From Candolleomyces eurysporus (lineage: Eukaryota > Basidiomycota > Agaricomycetes > Agaricales > Psathyrellaceae), in assembly GCA_027579435.1 (NCBI GenBank), contig JANBPK010000018.1, forward strand, positions 1 through 24,343: 24,343 nucleotides of DNA, in the 5' to 3' direction. The notes under the pieces are model-generated. The model was not told the DNA's origin, did no database searches, and saw only the letters and a program-made list of their open reading frames with translations. Positions 1 through 8,387 of the stretch are shown here, one piece after another; positions within the stretch are counted from its first letter, which is position 1; each line of letters begins with the position of its first letter. The position numbers and the translations under genes are program-made.

Positions 1-1520
1 GCCGAAGAAGCTGAGCGCAAGCGGCTTGCTGAGGAAGAGGCCGAGAGAGCTCGCCTGGCTGCTGAGGAAGCTGAACGAATCGCTGCCGAAGAAGCTGAGA
101 AAGCACGTCTCGCTGCTGAGGAGGCTGAGCGAATTGCTGCCGAAGAGGCTGAGAAGGCACGCCTGGCCGCCGTGGAGGCTGAACGACTCGCTGCTGAAGA
201 GCTTGAGAAGGAACGACTCGCTGCCGAGGAAGCTGAAAAAGCACGTGTCGCCGCGGCGGAGGCTGAACAAGCGCGTCTAGCTGCTGAAGAGGCCGAACGA
301 CAAGAAGCCGAACGCCAGCGACTCGCTGAACAGGAAGCTGCTGAAGAGGCCGAGCGCCAGCGACTCGCTGAACAGGAAGCTGCTGCAGAGGCTGAGCGCA
401 AACGACTCGCTGAACAGGAAGCCGCTGCAGAGGCAGAGAAGCTGCGACTTGCTGAAGAAGAGGCTGACCGTGAACGTGAACGTCTCGCTGCTGCTGCTGC
501 TGAAGAAGCAGCCGCCGAGAAGCAACGACTTGCCGAGCAAGAACAAGAAGCTGAGCGACAGCGCCTTGATGAAGAAGCCGCCCGCCTGAAGGAGCAGGAA
601 GACGAAGAGATGCAACGTCTCCGTGCGCACAGGGAGAAGCTTGAACAAGAGCTCGAGGAAGTCCGGAGTCAATCTGGCGTTGAGCCTTCCCTAGCTGTTG
701 CCGCCGACCAGGCACGGGAGCCCGGAACACCTACTCAGGTTATTGTCCAGCTTGCTACTCCCACCAACCCACCGACGACTTTGGATCCTGAACAGGGCGA
801 TGGCGAAGAGGATGGCGAGGGTGAGGATGACGGTGCTCGAAGCGAGTTGGGAGCCAAGGCGGAGTCGGTTGCGACAGCGTACACGGAAATCTCTGCAGAC
901 ATTGAGAACAGGCTGGACAAAATGCTTTTGAAGAGGGCGCAGAAGGTTGAGTTGGAGGATCGGTTGAAGGAACTGAAAAACAAAGGGGCTGACCCTGCTG
1001 TGATTGAGAATGCGGAGAAAGTGTTGAGCAAGTTTAATAGGAAGATTCAGCGATTATACGAAGACAGTAAGTTGCATTGTTTTCTGTCAATCGATCCCTT
1101 TTCTGACCAAGCGGATCAGGCCGCAAGGAATACGTGTACTGGGCAAAGGCTCCAGAGCAAATCACTCTGGCAGTAACGCCAACTGTCGCAGCTGAAAATA
1201 GGGTGCGGGAAGGTATCCTCTTGCATCTGACCCCGGATTCCAAGTCCTTCAAGTTCCAATTAACGCTGCCTTTCGGGAAAGGGGGAGGTGCTGCCAGGAT
1301 CAAGAAAGCCATGAACTCTTTCTTGCGAGAGTAAGTAGTCTCGGACATAGCCCAACAGTTCCATTCGCTGACACACGAGCTTAGTACGATGAACATCTTG
1401 CCCACGGCGTCTGACCCCAACAATGCCAGAGAACTGAGGATCGAAATTACTGAAGACGAGTTTGAGGAGTGGGTGCTTGACTACCGCCAGCGAAATGTCA
1501 AGGCTGGTGGTGACTCGTGA
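1..1520 (+). CDS. Highly charged helical/coiled-coil protein, 3' part of gene (5' end outside window)
   Basis: Exons are 1-1066 (open at the left edge), 1120-1330 and 1385-1520; introns of 53 and 54 nt have GTAAGT donors and CAG/TAG acceptors. The visible 470 codons close in frame at TGA 1518-1520. Residues 1 to about 220 are almost entirely Ala, Glu, Arg, Lys, Gln and Leu, with alternating acidic and basic blocks and no Pro or Gly breaks, so a long coiled coil or single alpha-helix is expected. A disordered acidic linker follows ([12 protein letters not shown], about 265-280), then a second helical segment (about 290-350). The end is a compact C-terminal part of about 120 residues with mixed aromatic and hydrophobic residues ([11 protein letters not shown] near its start, EEWVLDYRQ near its end). 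I do not recognise this C-terminal part. No enzymatic motif is visible. A structural or scaffold role is inference from composition. The 5' end is missing, so an N-terminal catalytic or motor domain cannot be excluded. Confidence 0.8.
58..219 (+). repeat. Coding tandem repeat, 54-nt unit (18 aa), three copies
   Basis: Units 58-111, 112-165 and 166-219 encode variants of the pattern [18 protein letters not shown]. The first two copies differ mainly at third positions, so the protein is under selection or the duplication is fairly recent. Looser copies continue on both sides. Confidence 0.85.
313..480 (+). repeat. Coding tandem repeat, 42-nt unit (14 aa), four copies
   Basis: Units 313-354, 355-396, 397-438 and 439-480 encode [14 protein letters not shown] and close variants, the fourth more diverged. 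The period (14) differs from the 18-residue block upstream, so the helix grew by at least two separate expansions. Confidence 0.85.
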
Positions 1521-2098
1521 TTTATGGACTCTGCTTTTCCTTTTTCTTGATGACCGTTACGAATATCTTTCTGCGCATTTTGTTCTATCTACTATGCATG
1601 CTTTTTTGGTATCCACGATTTTTGGCTAAGCTTGTAGTGTATGTGTATCAGTAGTTGCTAACCACCATAGAACTCGGAATCCGACCCAATCTACTTACTT
1701 TACGACAGAATGACTGACTACCGTTATATCCTATTCTTATCTCGCTATTGATTTTACGTGCTCTTGGTCGGTAACGACGAATGCCTACTCTTGGAAGTTG
1801 AGGACAGCAATGCTTAATAGCGCCAACGAGTGATAGCGCTGGTGATAAGATTGGAGTATTTGGTGATATTTGTACATGGTTCGAATATACCAATGACGGT
1901 GATGGCTCCTCGAACTTCAACCGATACTCTTGTTGGTTTGCGATATCCCCCAGCGCTCAATACCCTTTCACGCCCCTTTCTCCCTCACAACCTATATTCC
2001 GCACAAATACCAAATTCACCCTCCTTGCTATTCCACATTTTTTCTACGCGCCACCCAACCACCCGACTTCCATTTCACATAACATCAATTAACACACT
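1521..2098. other. Intergenic region and promoter of the following gene
   Basis: This holds the 3' flank of the coiled-coil gene and the upstream region of the next gene. The last ~130 nt before ATG 2099 are pyrimidine-rich on the + strand (runs such as CCCCTTTCTCCCTC), as in many fungal promoters and leaders. I see no clear TATA box and no RNA gene. Confidence 0.5.
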
Positions 2099-5000
2099 AT
2101 GTCTGCTCTTGATTCCGGTGGAGTCTTGAAGCCAATATTGCTTCGCTCCTCCACACCAGGTATGTCGTTGCCGCTCCCCAGCCGACACGCCAGCTCACCA
2201 GTCTCGTCACAGCTCCCAACGAGAAAGGTGCGAACGCTACCCCATCCTCCGGTTCATGCAGATGCTCATGATGACGTCCAACAGTGATGAAATACCTAGA
2301 GTCAATGTCAAAAGAGGAAGATGCCCCGACCAACTCACCTCCGGCTTCGCTCTATGGTCCACCAAGTGTCAACTACCAAAAGTCTCCCGCACTTTCCAGA
2401 GTCGAACTTCTTTCCCCCAACATCCGAAGCAAGTTCCCCGACGACCACTTCAACGAGGAGCACCATGAACCAGAAGTTGACGGAGAGGACGCCGACTCGA
2501 ATGTCCAGGTCGGCGAACGGTCAGAGGCAGGGGACTTGCCTACACGCGAACCTGGGCCAAACGATCCCCCCGGTCCCAAGTACGAATCCTACGACTCTGG
2601 CCCGTCGTTTGGAAATTTTGGGCCATTCCCCACTGAAGACCGCGCGTCGATGAACCCTCCGTTCACCAATTCCTGGAATGTGCGTTGTTTTCGCCGACTG
2701 CCATCTCGTGGCGCTGCTGACCTGCCACTGTATTAGCCCGATTGGAACCAGATTCAAAACAAGCATCCTTCTGATATTCCCTGGAATCAAGGCACAGAGA
2801 ATGGAACCAGCGCAACGCCTCAGAACCCTGGTTTGCCCACAGAAGAGTTTGGGATAAGCCGTGCTGCGAGTCCTCGAAGCGTACGTCTTGCCGTTTCTGT
2901 CCGGTCGGCTATATCCGGCTAATGCTCGTCTACAGCCCTCCAAGGCAGGTTCCCGTGCGCAGAGTCATGTCTCCGGCAATGCCCAGGATCGTCCTTTCTC
3001 TCCTGGTGTTCGATCCAGGGCTGGAAACACCGAGAAGGGGACAACGTACCCTCCGCTTCCAGAGAGTGCATACGGGGATTTCGACCCGCCTCTCTCGCCG
3101 AGGTCGCGTGCATACTCCAAGGCGCCTTCCATCTCTCCATCGGACTCGCCGTCCCAGATGCCCAAACCGAGGCCTGCGGTGAGAACCAACTCTCAGCTAA
3201 ATGGAAGTGAGTCCTATCCCCATCCGGATCTTTGAAGGATTAGTTGCCTTTTTGGCTACGTCATTAAATTTATGCATCGGCCGTGTGAGGCGATAAACAT
3301 ATTCGGCGATGGCTTGTGCGATATATCAGGCGACTCGCAACCGGGTGTTTCTTGCTTTTGTCATTTCCCTTGCTTCTGCCTTCCCGTTTCAGCCACGCCT
3401 TTTAATCCTTGGGCAGTTCTCGACTACAACGCGGCGTTCGATAGTTTTACTGACATACATTTGATCATGTTTGGCAGGCCGTTCCCCACCATTACCAAGT
3501 TCGCCTTCCCCTCTTTCCGCTACTGGCCATCAGAACCGGGCATTTTCTCCCTACCGCCACGCACCTACCACCGAAGACCTCTTACACGCTGCAGTTAGGG
3601 GACGTGCGTTAGTCATCCCTGAAGAGAGCGAGAGAGAGAGCTCTGTTGCAAAGACACCGTCGCAAGCCCCGGTTCCTATTCCTCAAGCACCCACTCCTTT
3701 ATCCCCATCACGCACACAAAGCCCGTCGCTCGCTCAGTCGCCTCCGACACCCAAGATGCCGTCGCAATTGGCCTCGCCTAGGAGCAAGCTCCCATCTCAT
3801 CTGGCATCTCAAGTTAATGGTGGATCGGGCGTGAAGACCCCTACGCAGCTGTCCCAGGCGAAGCAATCCACGCTCGCGGGATCCAAGAACTCCCAACTCT
3901 CGAGAGGCGGTCCCCCACCTCCTNATGGATGACAACAGATCGTCTTTGCGGGGAGCGCAGAGTCCCGATGGGCTGGATCCTGAGCAGAGGAGGATGGTCA
4001 ACTCGGCGTTGCTTGCGCAAACGCAGACTCCTAGGACGAGCTATTATGCGCAGAGCGTCGACGGGGAGTTGACGGGCCATTTCCATGATGATGAGCTGTG
4101 TCAGCTGTTGAGGCATGAGAGCGATGCTGCTCAGCCGGATGTCATTAGGAAGGCCCTGAGGAAGGCGATTCGGCAAAGGGTCAAAAAGTTGGGGATCAAG
4201 TATGATACCGAGGTACGTTTCTTTTTCTTCTCGGTTTTTATTTAGTGATTGTGTGCGAGTTCCTGACCCGCCCCGTCGACAGGCTATCAAGCAGTATAAA
4301 CGCTCCTATCGCGATCATGATCATGAGATTGGCACGCTTGGGGGGCAAGAGGATGATGTGAGTCGCGNTTTTTTTTACTTCCGACACGTGTTCGCCTCCC
4401 CCGTGCTCAGCAATTCTAATTGCCGTTTTCTCCTTACCCCAATGTAGGAGCCGCCGAGATGGGCCTCGGACATTAAACGCGAACTCGTCTTGATGCAGCA
4501 GCGCATTGAAAGTCTTGGACCCAAGATTGAGAATCTGCGGATTGACCAGTCGTACGACCAACACCAGGATAGGTCGAGGATTCACTACGACCCTCAAGCG
4601 TCGGATGACTTTACGAGGACTCCGCAGACCCGGACCGTGAACATTGATACCCATCCTACGGGTACGATGGCGGACTCGATGTACCATGGGCAGGATGACG
4701 ACTTTGACGACGATGATGGAGGGGAGAGGGAGTTTGACGATATGACGGAGAGGCATAACCCGCATCGCCTGCTGCCCCAGACGGACGATGGGGAGACTGT
4801 TCCGAGGAGTGCGTTTGGTCCGTCGGAGATGGGCCGGGATGACTCGCCTGGGCAGCAGTTCCTAGAGGAGGAGCTGTACAAGCTGAAGCAGAGGAGGGGA
4901 GCGGGGAGCGAGGCGGGTGTGAGTCACCGGACGTGGGAGATTGCGAGGGACCAGGGGACGGAGTACGAGGAGGACGAGGAGGGGCGGGGTGCGCCGAGTG

Positions 5001-6072
5001 GGCTGCCTACTATCCCGGATACGAATGGGGACGGGTATACGAGGGACGGGTCGCCCCCCCTGCCGGCGTTGCCTGATCATGATGAAGAAGAGGAGGAGGA
5101 GGACGAGCATGGGAAGCAGCTGGACGTGCACGGTCAGGGCCCGTGGAACACCACCGACTACTCGATGGATGCTACCGCCGCACAACAAGCGGGGCTGCAA
5201 CCGTGGCAGAGGATCCATGCGCGGTTGTTGAACTGGGCTATCATCTGGCCGGTGAGCGAGTTCGAGCATGCGTTGAATAGTACGACGAGGGGGCACCAGG
5301 TGGATGAGGTTGCGCTCAGTATTTGGAGTACTCAGACGTATAAGCGCTATGTCCGGGCGAGGTTGACGGAGAAGTCGGGGAGTGTGGATCGCTTGTTTGT
5401 GCCACCTAATATGGCGGATGCGATTAGCAATGCGGTGTTTAATGGGAGGCATGGGGAGGCGTGTGGGATGTTGAAGGATCTGTGGACGCCGTTTGGGTTT
5501 GAGGAGATGCCTAGGTTGATTGTTGTCCTTGCGAAGCATCGGTCGGATAGCAGTCATTGGGTTGTTCACAAGTACGTTTTTTTTCTGAGTTCTCTCGTTT
5601 TGGATGTTGTGTTGACTGGTTTGCCTTTTGAATAGGTTCTCGCTTCCTGATGGGGGTTTGACCACGTACGATTCGTACCCCGAGCGAACTTTGCCTGACG
5701 GACGGGTACGTTGCTTCAAACGTCTGTTCTTTTAGTGCATTGATGCTGACTTGCTCTGTCTTCTAGCCCCTCGGATGGTGGTTCGCAATCCGAATTGCAT
5801 GGCCCACCGCACCGTACCCCAAACCGGACAACCTCGTGCAAAAGATGGTCCGCTTGCACCGACCCCTCCAGCTGCCCATTGACAACTCTGTCGCTGCTGC
5901 GGGTATATGGAGGAACGTGTTGATGGGTTCGAGGGCGGAGAGGAGTTTGGATTTGGAGAGGTTGAGGGACTTGATTAATACGGAAGTGAAGAATTTGAAG
6001 CAGAGGAAGCAGATGGGCAAGTTGAGCGTTTCACCCACTACGAGGAATGGGGGTGGGGCTGCTTGGGATTGA
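2099..6072 (+). CDS. Large disordered protein with C-terminal Ulp1-like (C48) domain lacking the catalytic Cys
   Basis: Nine exons: 2099-2159, 2285-2679, 2737-2880, 2936-3206, 3478-4212, 4283-4357, 4448-5571, 5636-5705, 5767-6072. Without the N at 3924 they total 3180 nt (1059 aa); with it, the frame stops at a TGA a few bases on. Residues 1 to about 460 are Pro/Ser/Arg-rich and probably disordered. A helical, Lys/Arg-rich stretch follows (about 500-590, DDELCQLLRHES to SDIKRELVLMQQR), then acidic blocks (DDDFDDDDGG; EEEEEEDEHG). From about 800 to 1059 the chain is globular. It carries a VDEVALSIWS segment, FVPPN, SHWVVHKF (His930-Trp931), TTYDSY (Asp947) and DNSVAAAG (997-1004). Their order and spacing match the Ulp1/SENP fold: the DEV(I) helix, HWxL, YDS, then QxNxxDCG. 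The last motif here has Ala where the nucleophilic Cys should be. The Ulp1 assignment is inference from motifs; catalytic loss follows if it is right. SUMO or ubiquitin-like binding is possible but not shown. Confidence 0.72.
3924..3924. other. Ambiguous base that breaks the reading frame
   Basis: This N lies in exon 5 of the 2099-6072 gene. Counting it as a base gives a stop at 3928-3930. Omitting it joins PPPP to MDDNRSSLRG and keeps the rest of the gene open. It is probably a consensus or assembly artefact. Confidence 0.85.
4368..4368. other. Ambiguous base before a T8 run in an intron
   Basis: This N is inside the intron 4358-4447, directly before eight Ts, so it does not affect coding. 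It resembles the coding Ns in sitting beside a homopolymer. Confidence 0.8.
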
Positions 6073-7445
6073 TAAGCCCGTACTGCCTTTTTTCGTTTTC
6101 CTCTGTGTTCACGTCACCTCTGTTTCCCCGACTTTTTTCTTCTTGCTTTGTTCGGTGTTTTTTTTTAGCTTATTTTATTTCTCTTCTTTTTCGAAAGTGT
6201 TTTGTGGATTTGGATTACTCTTTTGCTCTCTTCCGTTTCTGTGCTTACAAGTTGCTGATTTTACGTCGTTGCCCTCGTTCCGTTGCTCTCCCTGCCTGGT
6301 GATTGTAAAATTAGACGTAAATTTGCGTTTGGAGTTCTTCCTTTGCTACCTCTCTTGTATACATCATTTCACTATACTTCCTCCTCCTCCTCTACCTTAG
6401 CTTGCCTGCCTTGACTCTGTACATAGTACGTAGGTGCTTACTTGCCTTGCTAGATACCAGTAGTTTACGAGCCTTGATGAATGAATGACTTATGATTTGG
6501 ACATTGGCAGACTCCTCTTGGTTGGCAGTTATGAAGCAGGCGGTGTGCACCAAATTCGTGACAAGCAGAGAAGACTGTTTCCGCTTGAAGCTTGAAGGCC
6601 TGCGATGAGGACCATCGTTCTTCGGGTAGTCCACGGGGACAGAAGGTGTACAGTCATAGAGATTCAGAGGCGTAGCTAAAAATACAACAATGATTGACGA
6701 GCTCCCAAACCAGCCACAGACGTCGATGTCTTGAACTCATTTCGCACTCAATGTCCACCTGGTCGTACCGTACCGAGGTTGCTTGGGTTGAACCAAACAT
6801 GGGGTAGGCGAGTGCCAGGTGGGCATCGAGTGCGAGATGGGGTGGCTGGGTTGGGAGGGAGCCTATAGATACAAAAGTCCATACTGTAGAGTCCGTACAA
6901 AACAGAGAACGAGGAGAGATAAAACGAGGAAGGAAAAGGGGAAATGTACAGTAAGGAATGTGTCTAGGGCTTAACGCGGTGCTATATAGGAATAATAAAG
7001 GAAGCAAGGGAAAACAAAGCGATGCAAAGAACGGCAATGCGAGTGCGACGATAACAATAGACATGGACAACAAAAAGGAGACAGCGATGGCTTCGACAAC
7101 GAGAGCATGGTGCACGGAGAGAAGGATAGCGATAACGAGAGCGACAGCGACGATAGCAACAACGACAACAATAATGAAAGCAGCGACATGAGAGCGAGGA
7201 AAGGGGGTGGGATAAGAAAAAAGAACATGGAACAAAACGAGTGTGGCGAGAGTTGATAGCGATGTGCAAAGTGGAATATATGGATGGAGATATGGGAGGT
7301 AAAGTCCGGGGTTAAAAACAGAATAAATTAATGAATGTGCGAGAGATCCGATAGTGATGTGCAGAACGGTGATTATTCGCAAGGATTAACCCTTCACGAG
7401 GTGTGATAATGTAGTGATAAAGGGGCGGAGGGCGGGAGGCTAAAG
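6073..7445. other. Intergenic region with T-rich 3' flank and a T-poor low-complexity tract
   Basis: The first ~230 nt are very T-rich on the + strand (TTTTTTTT near 6160) and probably form the 3' UTR of the preceding gene. From about 6890 to 7220 the + strand is strikingly poor in T and made of GCGA/ACGA/ACAA-like words. One frame there reads as Asp/Asn/Ser-rich peptide and the opposite strand as hydrophobic peptide. I regard both as by-products of base composition, because no good ATG, domain or splice structure supports either. No RNA gene was recognised. Confidence 0.5.
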
Positions 7446-7691
7446 CTAAAGGTCGTGCCTCAAGCGATGCCCGCGGGGGAGAAGATGCTCGACCCTCTCG
7501 GGATGGAGGACAACTCGAGCTGCAAGGTGCTCTCCGGCTGCATCGAAGAATTTAGCAGCCAGGATGAAGCAAGACATGAGGACAAGATGGAACAGGAGAA
7601 CGAGGAGGGCGGGTGAGGCGAGGATAATGCAGACAGAGCGAAAACAGGTGGATGCGACAGAAACTAATGCTGCGAGAGTGCGGGAGAACAT
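7446..7691 (-). CDS. Possible small hydrophobic protein (81 aa), unrecognised
   Basis: The ORF runs from an ATG at 7691 in a good context (CCACCATGT) to TAG at 7446-7448 on the minus strand. The N-terminal half is one long hydrophobic stretch (about residues 5-45, ending LLVLLFHLVLMSCFILAA), which would be a signal anchor or one to two membrane helices. The second half is hydrophilic and begins KFFDAAGEHLAARVV. It could be a small single-pass membrane protein divergent from the ADA2 region. Against this are its short length, no recognised family and its position beside a compositionally odd tract. Existence as a gene is a guess. Confidence 0.27.
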   Translation of the reverse strand: MFSRTLAALVSVASTCFRSVCIILASPALLVLLFHLVLMSCFILAAKFFDAAGEHLAARVVLHPERVEHLLPRGHRLRHDL

Positions 7692-7832
7692 GGTGGATGG
7701 TGAGCACAAGACTCGGAGGTGCACAGAGGAATCTCAAGAAAAAAAAACCAGAAAATCTTTAAATGCTGGTAGAAATACCCACTCGTTGGTTTCCATTGCG
7801 ATGAGTGTATGTCTTCGAGCTCTTGTCAGAAG

Positions 7833-7840
7833 TATAAAAG
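7833..7840 (+). promoter_or_regulatory. TATA-box-like motif TATAAAAG
   Basis: TATAAAAG lies 68 nt before ATG 7901 and about 550 nt before the ADA2 start. A second identical motif is at 7918-7925. Spacing fits a fungal core promoter driving the 7.9-8.4 kb leader or a small upstream gene. Confidence 0.4.
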
Positions 7841-7900
7841 CCTGTTGCCAAGATGTCTGGCGCCTAAGACCGCTACCAACCTTGTTCTAGTGAACGTCGG

Positions 7901-8387
7901 ATGAGATTGGCGAAAAATATAAAAGAAAGGAACCATCTGGGTCTTGTAAGTCATTTCCATGGATACAAGTCGTTGCCACTAACAGAGCCCAGATATATTG
8001 TGGGGGATTTGACTTTGTGGCTGAGGTCGACACACGCACGGGCGCACCATGTTGGGCACAATGCCAAGAAGCTGTTGACAAACAGAGACAAACATTCCTG
8101 CTCATCGTTGCTCTCATCGCACGGGCGGCCAACGTCGCTGGCAGCGTCGAAGACACAACAATTCCAAGGGCCTCAGCGAAAGAAGCGTCTCCTGTCTGCA
8201 CAGGAACACGTCAGGGAAGTCCAGCAGGGAAGATTTGGTGGATCCAATCTCGCGACGCCGAACGTGTCGTCCACCCCCGCCACACCCGGTGTCGACGCCC
8301 AACATCAACGCTTTTGTTGACGAACACGGCTGGCTATTGCTCGGTGCCCCAGGAAGAGACTCGAGGTAGCCTCTCTGACGAGTTGCA
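7901..8387 (+). other. ADA2 upstream leader or small unresolved gene containing a canonical intron
   Basis: Downstream of the TATAAAAG motif, an intron-like segment 7946-7992 has a GTAAGT donor, an exact CTAAC branch point and an AGCCCAG acceptor. From ATG 7901, splicing it out at phase 0 leads into a frame open to 8391 that overlaps the ADA2 start codon. Without splicing, a second frame from the same ATG is open to 8320. A third frame is open up to a TAG at about 8373 (ending LLLGAPGRDSR). None resembles a family I know. Either this is the spliced 5' leader of ADA2 or a poorly conserved small gene; I cannot decide which. Confidence 0.35.

Noticed and set aside
58..480. Possible CRISPR-like or satellite array
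   Set aside because: The repeats are contiguous without spacers, in frame and protein-coding, in a eukaryotic gene.
277..672. 131-codon minus-strand ORF inside the first gene
   Set aside because: It is the complement of the Ala/Glu/Arg codon repeats; its Leu/Phe/Ser-rich peptide is a mirror of the coiled coil.
1870..1890. GGTTCGAA resembling a tRNA B box
   Set aside because: No matching A box, acceptor stem or cloverleaf can be formed around it.
4862..5719. 285-codon minus-strand ORF rich in Arg and Pro
   Set aside because: It lies opposite exons 7 and 8 of the 2099-6072 gene, whose frame, splice sites and domain pattern are clearly better. It also crosses an intron without any signal.
6654..7382. 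242-codon minus-strand ORF with hydrophobic segments
   Set aside because: Its 5' part has no ATG (it opens at TTG), there are no family features, and the hydrophobic runs come from the T-poor tract on the other strand.
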